A DNA stretch of 64,000 bases from Bacteroidales bacterium UBA5833 (GCA_002433025.1 DJGZ01000068.1:1-64000); one strand, 5' to 3'. Numbered from the stretch's first letter, positions 41,068-49,781 are shown. The notes: generated by a model from the letters alone, not told the origin. Numbers and translations: made by a program.

Positions 41068-43410
41068 ATGAGAACCCGTTATATCATATGGGCTTGTGCA
41101 GCCCTGCTATTATCCGCCGAAAGCATAACCGCCCAGCCCTGCCTCGAAGGCCGTGTTTTCGATGCCGCGAGCCTGTCGCCATTACCGGGAGCCAGCATTC
41201 TGGTGAAAGCCGGGAAAGGCACCACTACTGACAAGGACGGGGCTTTCAGGATATGTACTTTACAAGGGGACTCTGCAACCCTTACCATCAGTTACCTTGG
41301 TTATCAGACCTTACGCGGGCGTTTTGCCACAGATGCAACCGGTCTCCGCATCTTGCTTTCTCCGGCAACCACAGAAATGGAAACATTTGTTGTTTCGGCG
41401 ACCCGCACCGATAGCAGAATCGCCAATACCCCGGTAAGGATAGAACAGGTAGGTCCCGCAAAAATGCAGGCGCTTCCGCTTCAAAGCATTGATGAGGTGC
41501 TGAAGATTGTTCCAGGGGTGAATTACGGTCGATCGTTCGGCATATTCAGCACCAAAGCTACGGTCACCATGCGTGGGATGAGCGGCAAGGAGCAGGGTAG
41601 GGTTCTGATACTGGTGGATGGTATTCCGATGAATAAGAGCGATGGAGGCGGTTTCGACTGGAACATGATTGATGCCGCTCAGATAGAGAAAGTGGAAGTG
41701 ACCAAGGGCGCAGGTTCGGCCATCTATGGCGGAAATGCCATGGGCGGAATCATCAACATCGTTACAAAAAAACCTGTTGAAAAGCTGTTTCTCAATGCCG
41801 GCTTATCGTATGGATCATTCAATACGATGAGTGGTAAACTTAACGCCGGAGGAGCGATTAAAGTCAGGCAGCCCGGCAATTCCTGGACCTGGACGGCAAA
41901 TACCTTTTACCGCGCCAGCGACGGCTACATCACCCAGCCGGACGCCGAACAACAGGCCAATCCTTACATCGTAAAAAGTGACCTGCGCGAAGGAGGCGCT
42001 TCGTTCAGGACAAATTACAACATCGGAAGCAGGCACAGTATCGTAGCCAGCCTCAATTATTACAACGACAATCGCGGCACAGGCGAAAAGGTGTTTCAGC
42101 CACGCGGTAACACTACAGATCACGACTCTTACGGAATCACCCTGAATTATAAAGGCTACCTGGGTAGTTACACCCTGAACTCCTCTGCCTATTTCCTGAA
42201 TGAGGATTATAAGAAAGTGAATGAGTACCTTAAAGATGATTATACCTGGTATGAGGTACTCAGCACAAGAAGGGATTTTGGCTGGCTTACCACGGTTACG
42301 CGTGAACTTGGCAGTAATCATAAACTGACGGGAGGTTTCGACCTGCGCAACGGAAGCGTGGATGCCTATGATAAGTATTACACTTCGACAGACATCATTT
42401 ACAACGCAGGTAAAATGAACACCTGGTCAATGTTTGCCCAGGATGAAATCGGCCTGTTCAATGACAGGGTGCGCATTCTTGCCGGAGTCAGATATGATAT
42501 TGCCCGTTTTTACGATGGATTATTCTACACGGAAGCACCCACACAGGAGTCATTTTTCATGGCTGCATATCAGAACAAGGCCATGCCCTCACGTACACGC
42601 AGCGCATTAAGTCCGCGAATTTCGGCCCATTATCGCTGGAATGCCCGGAGCCGGGTTTATGCTGGTTATTCAAGGGGGTTCAGGCCGGCAGTGCTCGATG
42701 ATATGTGCCGCAGCGGCAGAATTAAGGGTGGGTTTAAAGTGGCCAGTCCGGATCTCAGGCCTGAGTACCTTAATAATTTTGAGACCGGCATCGATCTGAG
42801 GCCTTTTGCCATCGGCCCGCTGAATGGCTTATCCCTCGAAGCTTCTGCTTATTATTCGAAAGGCAGCGATTTTCAGTACTATGTAACCAATGGACAGACC
42901 ATAGATATGGGTTTCGGAGAACGTCCGATACTTATCAGGGCCAATATCAGCGAAGTTGAAATATATGGTGCGGAAATATCCGTAAATTTCGAAATCACAC
43001 CGGCGGTTTCCTTCTATTCCGGTTACGCCTTCGCCAGCGCTGAAATACTTGATTATGTAAAGATCGCTGCAAATGATACCATTGATCTTGCCGGCAAAAC
43101 CATGACGGATGTGCCACGGCACATCATCAATGCAGGGCTGATCTGGACAAGCAGGATTGTCAACGCAGGAGCATCATTCCGGTATACCGGGGCAGCTTAC
43201 ATAAATGATCAGAATACCGTGGATGAAATTTTAAACCTGGATAAGTATCCGGGATACTCAACCCTTGATCTCAGGTTCTGGAGGCCTGTCGGTAAGCACC
43301 TCAAAGTCTCGCTGAATGTGCAGAACCTGTTTGATGAAAAAGTCTACGACAGCAAATTCAACGTAGGACCCGGACGTTTTATCACAGTCGGTCTTGAAGC
43401 CGGCTTCTGA
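41068..43410 (+). CDS. TonB-dependent receptor of the lipoprotein/SUOX cassette
   Basis: A 780-residue outer-membrane receptor: signal peptide (MRTRYIIWACAALLLSAESITAQ), a carboxypeptidase-regulatory-like domain (LEGRVFDAASLSPLPGASILVKAG), a plug (VRIEQVGPAKMQALPLQSIDEVL, RVLILVDGIPMN, KVEVTKGAGSAIYGGNAMGGIIN) and a barrel ending GPGRFITVGLEAGF. The ATG at 41068 is used; a TTG two codons upstream is unlikely. It lies 12 bases after the second lipoprotein and 64 before the SUOX-fold gene, and the cassette shares one promoter. The substrate is unknown and need not be iron. Confidence 0.92.
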   Translation: MRTRYIIWACAALLLSAESITAQPCLEGRVFDAASLSPLPGASILVKAGKGTTTDKDGAFRICTLQGDSATLTISYLGYQTLRGRFATDATGLRILLSPATTEMETFVVSATRTDSRIANTPVRIEQVGPAKMQALPLQSIDEVLKIVPGVNYGRSFGIFSTKATVTMRGMSGKEQGRVLILVDGIPMNKSDGGGFDWNMIDAAQIEKVEVTKGAGSAIYGGNAMGGIINIVTKKPVEKLFLNAGLSYGSFNTMSGKLNAGGAIKVRQPGNSWTWTANTFYRASDGYITQPDAEQQANPYIVKSDLREGGASFRTNYNIGSRHSIVASLNYYNDNRGTGEKVFQPRGNTTDHDSYGITLNYKGYLGSYTLNSSAYFLNEDYKKVNEYLKDDYTWYEVLSTRRDFGWLTTVTRELGSNHKLTGGFDLRNGSVDAYDKYYTSTDIIYNAGKMNTWSMFAQDEIGLFNDRVRILAGVRYDIARFYDGLFYTEAPTQESFFMAAYQNKAMPSRTRSALSPRISAHYRWNARSRVYAGYSRGFRPAVLDDMCRSGRIKGGFKVASPDLRPEYLNNFETGIDLRPFAIGPLNGLSLEASAYYSKGSDFQYYVTNGQTIDMGFGERPILIRANISEVEIYGAEISVNFEITPAVSFYSGYAFASAEILDYVKIAANDTIDLAGKTMTDVPRHIINAGLIWTSRIVNAGASFRYTGAAYINDQNTVDEILNLDKYPGYSTLDLRFWRPVGKHLKVSLNVQNLFDEKVYDSKFNVGPGRFITVGLEAGF

Positions 43411-43474
43411 CAACTTCGGGGAGCTGGAGTGTTTTCTAAATACATAAACCTTAATCATTTAACAAATAACTGAT

Positions 43475-44491
43475 ATGAGAAGAGTCCTGATTACCGCTAC
43501 AATGGTTATGATGTTCACCGGCCTTTTATTGGCGCAGACCAATGATTTTTATGATGATGCTCCCCTGAATGAACTGAAAATGAGCAAAGTTATAATTGAC
43601 GGCGAGGTAGCAAATCCCGGAGAGGTTGATTTTTCGGCGCTTCAGCGAAGGGAGGTGATCGTAAAAGAGACCCTGCTGGATGGTGAGAGCGGAAAATTTA
43701 CCGGAGCCTATCTTTATGAGGGTTATTCGCTTTATGATATTCTGAATGCTGCGATTTTAAAAAAGAAGAATGAAGCTGAGTTTCCGCCCATCATCGATCT
43801 TTTTGTGGAGGTTGAAAATGCTTCCGGGCAAAAAGTGGTGCTCAGCTGGGGCGAGTTGTACTATCCCATACACAGGCATGAGATCTTGATTGCTGCAGCT
43901 GTGCGCAGGATAGTGCCTTCAAAAACAAAGGAACTCTGGCCTCTGCCGGTAGATTCAAAACTCGTGGTGGCTTCCGACCTTTACACGGAGCGCAATATCA
44001 GTAATCCGGTTAAAATCACCGTACGCTCATCAAAAATTGCATTTAAAATTGACCGGAATATCCCTGATATGTATGCACCGGAGCTTCAGTTTAAAGCCGG
44101 TGACAAACTGCTCAGCACCATTAAAGATGGCAAACTGACAGGTAATATGGTTTCATATGGTGCCGTTTTTTATGGGAGAGGCACGGGTATCCACGGTACG
44201 ACCCCTTTCACCGGAGTGATGTTTAAGGATTATACCGTTGATCTTTATCCTGTTTCAAAGCAAAACCTGATGACCGGAATGATACTGGTTTCGGCACCTG
44301 ACGGCTATCGTGCCGTGTTCACTTACAGCGAAATCTTTAACCGCAACGATCAGGCCGAAGTGCTGATTGTTCCGATGTATGGCGTAAAAACCCAGGGAGC
44401 GTTTCTGCTATATCCGGCCGCTGATTATTTTTCGGATCGTTCTATCCGTTGCCTGAATGAAGTACGTTTTTTACAGGCTGACGAACTTTAG
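43475..44491 (+). CDS. secreted protein with sulfite-oxidase-like (SUOX) molybdopterin-binding fold
   Basis: A 338-residue exported protein (signal MRRVLITATMVMMFTGLLLAQ). Residues ~38-185 follow the pattern of the oxidoreductase molybdopterin-binding domain: VIIDGEVANPGEVDFSALQRRE, GKFTGAYLYEGYSLYDILNAA, ASGQKVVLSWGELYYP and LVVASDLYTERNISNPVKITV. The conserved Cys that ligates Mo in active sulfite-oxidase enzymes is not seen, so catalysis with molybdenum is doubtful. The C-terminal half (YGAVFYGRGTGIHGTTPFTG...) is a second region unknown to me. It ends the cassette and is followed by a strong terminator. It may be a periplasmic binding protein for the ligand taken up by the receptor. Confidence 0.6.
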   Translation: MRRVLITATMVMMFTGLLLAQTNDFYDDAPLNELKMSKVIIDGEVANPGEVDFSALQRREVIVKETLLDGESGKFTGAYLYEGYSLYDILNAAILKKKNEAEFPPIIDLFVEVENASGQKVVLSWGELYYPIHRHEILIAAAVRRIVPSKTKELWPLPVDSKLVVASDLYTERNISNPVKITVRSSKIAFKIDRNIPDMYAPELQFKAGDKLLSTIKDGKLTGNMVSYGAVFYGRGTGIHGTTPFTGVMFKDYTVDLYPVSKQNLMTGMILVSAPDGYRAVFTYSEIFNRNDQAEVLIVPMYGVKTQGAFLLYPAADYFSDRSIRCLNEVRFLQADEL

Positions 44492-44512
44492 GCACTATTA
44501 TCATGTTGTAAT

Positions 44513-44549
44513 ATCCGGGCTAATAAATCAGTTGCCCGGATTTTTTTTT
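44513..44549 (+). terminator. intrinsic terminator of the TonB/SUOX cassette
   Basis: ATCCGGGC at 44513-44520 pairs with GCCCGGAT at 44534-44541, followed by a T9 tract to 44549; it lies 22 bases after the SUOX gene stop. Confidence 0.92.
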
Positions 44550-44637
44550 CTGCATTGCCTTTAGATACTGACTTATGGGTATTTCTACTTACAGTCTGTT
44601 TTACCTCCAGTGCCCCTAAAAGTAGTATTTTGACGGA

Positions 44638-44668
44638 TTGCACAAGACCACATCCGGATGTATTTTTG
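44638..44668 (+). promoter_or_regulatory. promoter upstream of the 194-residue secreted protein
   Basis: TTG at 44638-44640 and TATTTTTG at 44661-44668, with a 20-base spacer, fit the Bacteroidetes pattern. Transcription would start near 44675, just at the hairpin listed next. Confidence 0.6.
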
Positions 44669-44676
44669 TAACATAG

Positions 44677-44724
44677 AAAACCGGACCGGTTGTCATGCCA
44701 GATTTATCTGGTCCGGTTTTTTTT
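44677..44724 (+). terminator. terminator-like hairpin in the leader (attenuator or sRNA end)
   Basis: AAAACCGGACC at 44677-44687 pairs over 11 bases with GGTCCGGTTTT at 44710-44720, and T8 fills 44717-44724. It lies between a promoter (44638-44668) and the gene it should serve (start 44762). It could stop most transcripts early, or be the terminator of a very short RNA. Confidence 0.65.
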
Positions 44725-44761
44725 GCCAATTCATTTAACCTGAATTTTAACCCGGACCGTT

Positions 44762-45346
44762 ATGAAAAAAGTCGTCTTTTTAACAGGATTAATGCTTTCC
44801 ATGCTTGTATGCTTCGGGCAGTTAAGGCCTGAAACCAAGGCAAAGGCTAAAGCTCCGGGCCTGATGCTTGGTCTGGACAGCACCATCATAAAAATGGAAT
44901 ATACAAGGTGGAATAATGAAAATCCCGATGAATCATGGGATGTTTCTTCCTTTCCCAACAGATTGGTATTCTATTGTCACAAATCGGAAAACAAAAACAG
45001 GTCAAATGTGGCCCATGTTTACGATTTCGATGAAAACGGGGTTAATTTCAAATATACTACGGTTGCCGCCCAGGAAAGGTTCAAATATGCCTGCGATTAT
45101 CTGAATAATATTGCCTTGAGAAACAGATATGTGTATGAATATCAGGGGGTAAATGAGTTTAATCAGGGGGTATGGGTTTCTAACAGGTTTATGGCGGCGT
45201 ATACAGGTTGCAACTGTGGCAACCTGAAAGTTACGGTTACGGCAAATATCCCGGAAGAGGCTATGAACAATATTGTTGATAAATGTCCGGTAATCCCCGG
45301 TAAGTCCGGAGAATTGTTATCTATCGTCTATACGCCGTTGAATTAA
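44762..45346 (+). CDS. hypothetical secreted protein
   Basis: A 194-residue protein with a signal peptide (MKKVVFLTGLMLSMLVCFGQ) and a mature part without recognisable family. There is a KAKAKAPG stretch at the start of the mature chain and, near the end, a GCNCGN motif and a further Cys, which could form disulfides. The ATG at 44762 is the only reasonable start. The leader carries a terminator-like hairpin, and a terminator follows 25 bases after the stop, so it is a single-gene unit with possible attenuation. Confidence 0.75.
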   Translation: MKKVVFLTGLMLSMLVCFGQLRPETKAKAKAPGLMLGLDSTIIKMEYTRWNNENPDESWDVSSFPNRLVFYCHKSENKNRSNVAHVYDFDENGVNFKYTTVAAQERFKYACDYLNNIALRNRYVYEYQGVNEFNQGVWVSNRFMAAYTGCNCGNLKVTVTANIPEEAMNNIVDKCPVIPGKSGELLSIVYTPLN

Positions 45347-45370
45347 AGCTTTCCGGGTGGATCGTTTATG

Positions 45371-45401
45371 AGGCTGTTACCTTCGGGTTCAGCCTTTTTT
45401 T
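45371..45401 (+). terminator. intrinsic terminator of the hypothetical secreted protein
   Basis: AGGCTG at 45371-45376 pairs with CAGCCT at 45390-45395, and a T8 run follows to 45401. Confidence 0.8.
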
Positions 45402-45483
45402 GTTAATTTAATGATAAAAGCAGATAGCAAAGGCTGACTGTTGTGCTTTATTGTTAACTTTACATTTTACTAAACCAAATATT

Positions 45484-45942
45484 ATGAAAGCAAAAAGTTT
45501 ACTTATCGCAAGTTTAGCGTCGGTTTTCGGGATTGCAATGATCACCGCCTGTGGTGGCGGTGGACAAAAAGGTACAACTGAATCAGCCCAGGTTGAGGAA
45601 GCTGCAGGTCCTGCAGCACAGCTGGCACGCGGAGAGCAGATTTATAAGGAGAAGTGCTTTGCCTGTCACCAGGCTGACGGACAGGGCCTTCCCAATGTAT
45701 TTCCTACGCTTACCGGCTCCGACTTCCTGCTGAACAATACCAGAATGGCCGTTGCCCAGGTGCTGAATGGTTCTGAAAAAGTATCTTCAGGTAATGCTGT
45801 CAATTATCCCGCTCCCATGCCGCCTCAGTTGGATAATCATGAAGATGCGGTCGCCGTGATCAATTATGTGTTGAAGAATTTTGGCAATGACGGCAAACTA
45901 ATTACCGTTGGGGATGTCAAAGATATAGCTGTTGAAAGATAG
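45484..45942 (+). CDS. lipoprotein cytochrome c (class I, monoheme)
   Basis: A 152-residue c-type cytochrome. The signal MKAKSLLIASLASVFGIAMITAC gives lipidated Cys23, followed by GGGG and a flexible linker. The heme site is CFACH in GEQIYKEKCFACHQADGQGLPNVFPTLTGSDFL, and the axial Met is in YPAPMPPQLD; C-terminal helix AVAVINYVLKNFGN. It resembles cytochrome domains that carry electrons to caa3 or cbb3 oxidases, so it may act downstream of the complexes encoded at 48-61 kb. A GC-rich terminator follows. Its own promoter is not clear (TAACTTTA before the start is one base off). Confidence 0.92.
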   Translation: MKAKSLLIASLASVFGIAMITACGGGGQKGTTESAQVEEAAGPAAQLARGEQIYKEKCFACHQADGQGLPNVFPTLTGSDFLLNNTRMAVAQVLNGSEKVSSGNAVNYPAPMPPQLDNHEDAVAVINYVLKNFGNDGKLITVGDVKDIAVER

Positions 45943-45963
45943 TAAACCTTAAGCCACTTTTAA

Positions 45964-45984
45964 AAAGGGGGCGAAGCCCCCTTT
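45964..45984 (+). terminator. intrinsic terminator of the cytochrome c gene
   Basis: AAAGGGGGC at 45964-45972 and GCCCCCTTT at 45976-45984 form a 9-bp stem with a 3-base loop (GAA); the T tail is short. Confidence 0.7.
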
Positions 45985-46147
45985 ATTATTTTCCTGTAAT
46001 TGAACGTGTTCCAGACAGATTGTACTATTCTGATGCTTGCACATGGGGTTAAACTAAGGTCGTACAATAATTTATATTAATAAAAATATAATAGGATATG
46101 ATATTTTACGTTTCAGCCTGATATTAATAACCCTAAATATCATAGCG

Positions 46148-46813
46148 ATGATTAGAAACGTTCATTTGATTTTGTCAATTTTTATTGCCCTTTTAATGCT
46201 TTCCTGTGAGAAAAATGATAAAGGCGGCGACTCGCCAGTTTATCCTGATTATGGTTGTTTAAAGACCGGGAATTACTGGATTTATCAGCGATTTATCGTA
46301 GATTCGAATGGAGTGGCCACTCCGCAGGAGATATTTGACAGTTGCTATGTTGAGAAGGACACAATTGTCGGTGGGATTTCCTTTTCCAAAGTGGTCCGGC
46401 CCGTTTATCTTCCTTCTTATTCCCCGGCATATGAATTGTTGAGGGATTCTTTGCATTATATAGTTGCTCCCGGTGGTAAAATTTTATTTTCTTCTCAGGA
46501 CTTTTCATCCGTTTTCTACTCATATGCGCATTTATTCTATAATGGTGACACGGTTTATCACGTCAGTATGAAGATGGAGGATCATGCTGAGGTAGTCAAT
46601 ATTCCTGCAGGATCATTTTCAACGTTAAATTGTAAATCAACTTACGTATTGAATCCTCAATTTTTACCTTCTCCAAACCCCAGATTTATTCATAAGCGTT
46701 TTGCCCGTGAAGTCGGTCTGGTTGTGGAAACCCTGCCCTTTTTTGCCTCTCAGCCATTTACGACAGAAAGGCGTCTGGTAAGATATTCAGTTCAATACGG
46801 TAAAGTACAGTAA
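46148..46813 (+). CDS. hypothetical lipoprotein
   Basis: A 221-residue lipoprotein with the signal ILSIFIALLMLSC (Cys ~20) and a short polar linker EKNDKGGDS. The mature part is mostly beta strand; YGCLKTGNYWIYQRFIVDSNG and PAGSFSTLNCKSTY are seen. The 'GNYWIYQ...' start of the mature domain recurs in unannotated Bacteroidetes lipoproteins. No function is proposed. It is AT-richer than the respiratory genes around it, and its promoter is not evident. Confidence 0.75.
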   Translation: MIRNVHLILSIFIALLMLSCEKNDKGGDSPVYPDYGCLKTGNYWIYQRFIVDSNGVATPQEIFDSCYVEKDTIVGGISFSKVVRPVYLPSYSPAYELLRDSLHYIVAPGGKILFSSQDFSSVFYSYAHLFYNGDTVYHVSMKMEDHAEVVNIPAGSFSTLNCKSTYVLNPQFLPSPNPRFIHKRFAREVGLVVETLPFFASQPFTTERRLVRYSVQYGKVQ

Positions 46814-46860
46814 ATTGAATTATTGATATTGTTAAAAGCAATAGTCCGTTAAATTTAAAA

Positions 46861-46900
46861 ATCACGCAAAGGCGCAAAGACCCCGCAAAAGTGGCGGGGC
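46861..46900. repeat. ACGCAAAGGCGCAAAG-type dispersed repeat with short hairpin
   Basis: The stretch contains CACGCAAAGGCGCAAAG followed by CCCCGC...GCGGGG. The word CGCAAAG(R) recurs in many Bacteroidetes intergenic regions as I recall it. The surrounding 366-base gap (46814-47179) shows no other feature and no gene. Confidence 0.45.
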
Positions 46901-47179
46901 AGGCAGCAATTGTTTGATTATGAATGATTTGTTATCTTTAAGCAGGTTTTTATAATCCGTAGTAAATCAATTCATTAAAAATTTTTAGCGGACTACTGTT
47001 AAAGGAATAAGCTGCAGATAATCTGCATGAATAATTGCCGGTTACATATAAAAATCGCATCTTTAGTAAGCATTTGCTTGTCCGGAAAATTAATGTAATT
47101 CTGATTCTTTACCAGATTGCAAATAATGGAGAATCTGATCCGGATTCTTGTTACTTTTATATTTTCAAACATTTATCCT

Positions 47180-47365
47180 ATGGCAAAAGCTCAGATGCAT
47201 GAAAGTGGCCCTTCGGGCGCCATCTATGGTTTGGGGCTGATTGGTGCAGCTGTTTACTTTATCTCGCATGCCACCGGTTTCTGGATGGGCGTGCTTGGTT
47301 TTCTCAAAGCGATTGTATGGCCTGCATTTCTGGTATATGAGGCCATGAAGTCGCTGGGGATGTAG
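47180..47365 (+). CDS. small conserved membrane protein (61 aa)
   Basis: The ATG at 47180 gives MAKAQMHESGPSGAIYGLGLIGAAVYFIS, then HATGFWMGVLGFLKAIVWPAF and LVYEAMKSLGM. There are two helices or one kinked pair with Gly-rich helix starts. The pattern HESGP.GA.YGLG.IGA..Y and FLKA.VWPAFLVY is one I associate with a small uncharacterised family shared by several phyla. Longer starts at 47117 and 47126 add a basic amphipathic stretch that does not look like part of the family. Function is unknown. Confidence 0.7.
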   Translation: MAKAQMHESGPSGAIYGLGLIGAAVYFISHATGFWMGVLGFLKAIVWPAFLVYEAMKSLGM

Positions 47366-47483
47366 CAGCTTTGAAATCGCTGTTTACACAGAGGGTTTTC
47401 TGTTTCCCGGGAAACTCCCATAGTGTGCGCCCCGAAATCAGGAAAGGGTTAATTTTATCTATTAAAAACTTAACACGGAATGC

Positions 47484-47648
47484 ATGAAAAGAGTTATCCT
47501 GATTGTTATGCTGGTCCTCAACCTGCTTGTGTTGCTGGGTCAGTTGTGGCCGGCGGGCGCTCCTCCATTTGCTGCCGTTGTAAATATTGCTTTTCTTTTG
47601 CTTACGCTGATTCTGATCGTTTATTTGCTGGTTAAACAGCGGAAATAA
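47484..47648 (+). CDS. small two-helix membrane protein (54 aa)
   Basis: A short plus-strand gene, beginning MKRVILIVMLVLNLLVLLG and ending LILIVYLLVKQRK. Two hydrophobic helices are joined by a QLWPAGAPPFAAV turn with two prolines; positive charges flank both ends. Codons and the balanced helix pattern look protein-coding. It is 118 bases after the previous small gene and convergent with ctaB, 23 bases from its stop. The family is unknown to me. Confidence 0.55.
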   Translation: MKRVILIVMLVLNLLVLLGQLWPAGAPPFAAVVNIAFLLLTLILIVYLLVKQRK

Positions 47649-47671
47649 TCCGGATTTAAGTTCCGGTGAAA

Positions 47672-48544
47672 TCAAATCAGTACATCCAGCCCGAAGGTAA
47701 TCATGATCAGCAGATAATAGAGGTTGATAAGCAGGAATGATGATTTAAACCTTACGCTTTCGAGCGAGGGTTTCAGCAGTTTTACAAATACAGCCACCAG
47801 CAGGCCTGAAAGTATCCACACTGCCCAGACAGCCGTTTTATGATGGAAAGCGTAAAATCCCGGCAACAGTATGGCTGACACGGCGGTGGCCACAATCCAC
47901 ATAAAGGTGAGGCGGCGGATCTGAACATGCGATAGTCTGGCAGTGAGTGATTTGATGCCTGCCAGTTCGTACTGTTCCCCAAACCGGAGGAGCAGCAACC
48001 AGAAGTGGGGCACCTGTCCGATAAAGAAAAACATGGCAAGGGCAAATGCAGCCGGATGTGCGATGTCACCTCCTCCTGCCACCCATCCGATCACCGGGGG
48101 CAGGGCGCCAACTACGCCGCCGGGAACAGCAGCAAAGGCGGTAATTCGCTTCAGCGGGGTGTAGATGCCATTGTACCAGACAAATGTCAGCAATCCCAGG
48201 AAAGCAGGCAACCACCCTGAAAAGTACCAGAGTATGGCGGTACCGGTGACAGCAAAGAAAATCGTCCAGGCCAATGCAGCTTTACGGCTGATTTTACCGG
48301 CAGGAATGGGCCGGTTGCGGGTACGCGGCATCCGAAGGTCGGTTTTGTACTCCTGAATCTGATTCAGGGCAGAAGCTGCGCTCGCGAGCAGAAATACACC
48401 GGCTACCGGAAATATTATTTCCGGAACGATTCCTCCCATTCCGATAAGGTAACCGGTAAAGGTTGTCAGCGCTACCGGTAAAGAAATTCTGAATTTACAC
48501 AGACGAGAGAGGGCAGTAAAACGGGAATATGCTTTCTCAATCAT
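47672..48544 (-). CDS. ctaB: protoheme IX farnesyltransferase (heme O synthase)
   Basis: A 290-residue UbiA-type prenyltransferase with eight or nine membrane helices. It adds a farnesyl group to heme B to give heme O, needed by heme-copper oxidases. The allylic-diphosphate site appears as NQIQEYKTDLRMPRTRNRPIPAG, with the second Asp-rich loop less canonical. It starts inside the coxB stop region (four-base overlap) and is the last gene of the cox operon. No heme A synthase (ctaA) is in the window, so it must lie elsewhere if the oxidase uses heme A. Confidence 0.95.
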   Translation of the reverse strand: MIEKAYSRFTALSRLCKFRISLPVALTTFTGYLIGMGGIVPEIIFPVAGVFLLASAASALNQIQEYKTDLRMPRTRNRPIPAGKISRKAALAWTIFFAVTGTAILWYFSGWLPAFLGLLTFVWYNGIYTPLKRITAFAAVPGGVVGALPPVIGWVAGGGDIAHPAAFALAMFFFIGQVPHFWLLLLRFGEQYELAGIKSLTARLSHVQIRRLTFMWIVATAVSAILLPGFYAFHHKTAVWAVWILSGLLVAVFVKLLKPSLESVRFKSSFLLINLYYLLIMITFGLDVLI

Positions 48545-49476
48545 TCAAGTGTCTTCAGATACTCAATAATATGGGCGATGTCTTCTTTGCTCAGTTGCTC
48601 TTTGTATGAGATCATCTGCCCTTTAACGTAACCCTTAACGATATCTTCGTTCGGCTCATAAATTGATTTGATGATATAGTCGTCATCCGCAATAATTTCG
48701 CGCTCTGAATTTCCTGTTATAACCGTATGCGCCTTGCCGTAGAGACCTTTAAATGTGGGTCCGATCAGTTTGGTGCCATCGGCGGAATGACAGGCAAGAC
48801 ACCCGTTGACCTGTACAAGCCGTCTTCCGGCAGCTCCCGGTTTGGCTGCCATAGCCGATTGCTTCGACGTGTCAGCCATGGCTGCATACCAGGTGTCAAA
48901 TTCCTGTTGGGGAAGGACTTTTACTTCAGTAAACATATAGGAATGCGAAAGGCCGCAGTATTCGGTACAGAATAGTTCATAATTGCCCTCTTTCTGCCCG
49001 ATAAACCACATTTTGTTGGTTTTGCCGGGTACCATGTCCTCTTTCACCCTGAATGCGGGTATGTAGAGACTGTGGATGACATCAACGGAAATCAGGTCCA
49101 GTGCCACGGCTTTATTGACCGGGATATACAAAGTGTCGGTTTTTATTCCGTTTTCATATTCGAACAGCCATGACCACATCCGGGCTGTAGCCCTGACTTT
49201 CATGGCATCCTCCGGCGCTTTTTTCATAGGTGAGTAGCCCGACCAGCCATAGAAAAACATAACCAGAACCAGGATGGTCGGGATAACTGTCCAGACGATT
49301 TCAAGGGTATTGCTTCCGTGAATCTGGGTGGCTACCGGATTTCTTTTTTTATTGTATCGGTAAACAAACCAAAGCATGGTTGCAGTGATTCCGACCAGAA
49401 AAATAACCGATATGCCGATAATTACGGCAAAAGCCGTATCGGTTGTAGTAACAAAGTTTGATGCTCCTGAGTACAT
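48541..49476 (-). CDS. coxB: cytochrome c oxidase subunit II with fused cytochrome c (caa3 type)
   Basis: A 311-residue subunit with two N-terminal helices, a CuA domain and a C-terminal cytochrome c. CuA ligands: the His in DVIHSLYIPAFRVKED, and CTEYCGLSHSYM (two Cys, His, Met). Heme c site: CLACH in VNGCLACHSADGTKLIGPTFKGLYG; a later Met is in VKGQMISYKEQLS. The fused heme means electrons can pass directly from ACIII or a soluble cytochrome to CuA. It follows subunit IV by eight bases. The operon order places subunit II after I, III and IV. Confidence 0.96.
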   Translation of the reverse strand: MYSGASNFVTTTDTAFAVIIGISVIFLVGITATMLWFVYRYNKKRNPVATQIHGSNTLEIVWTVIPTILVLVMFFYGWSGYSPMKKAPEDAMKVRATARMWSWLFEYENGIKTDTLYIPVNKAVALDLISVDVIHSLYIPAFRVKEDMVPGKTNKMWFIGQKEGNYELFCTEYCGLSHSYMFTEVKVLPQQEFDTWYAAMADTSKQSAMAAKPGAAGRRLVQVNGCLACHSADGTKLIGPTFKGLYGKAHTVITGNSEREIIADDDYIIKSIYEPNEDIVKGYVKGQMISYKEQLSKEDIAHIIEYLKTLE

Positions 49477-49484
49477 AGCTTCTC

Positions 49485-49778
49485 CTATCTGTAAAGGTAA
49501 TCGAAAAAGGTGACGACGATCACGGCAGCAAATATGGCAATCACCAGACTAACCATAATCCAGTATATTTTATGATCGAATTTGAGGTGCATGAAATAGA
49601 GCAATACGATGGCGCCTTTCAGGGATGCGATGATCAGTGCGGCGGTAGTATTGTATGCGCCAAGTTCAACACTGGTGATCAGCACGGTGATTACTGTCAG
49701 CACAATCAGGCCGAGTAAGACCATGATGTGGGTGGCGTAGGGTACAATATGATGTTTTTCGTTTTCCATGAGTGACAA
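49485..49778 (-). CDS. cytochrome c oxidase subunit IV (small)
   Basis: A 97-residue protein with three helices (THIMVLLGLIVLTVITVLI, AALIIASLKGAIVLLYFMHLKF, IYWIMVSLVIAIFAAVIVV) matching prokaryotic COX4/CtaF-type small subunits; LYFMHLKFDHK is the typical loop. It follows coxC after only three bases and stabilises the oxidase core. Not catalytic. Confidence 0.9.
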   Translation of the reverse strand: MSLMENEKHHIVPYATHIMVLLGLIVLTVITVLITSVELGAYNTTAALIIASLKGAIVLLYFMHLKFDHKIYWIMVSLVIAIFAAVIVVTFFDYLYR

Positions 49779-49781
49779 ATA

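Noticed and set aside
45455..45462. TAACTTTA as promoter for the cytochrome c gene
   Set aside because: It misses the last G of TAnnTTTG and no -33 is seen.
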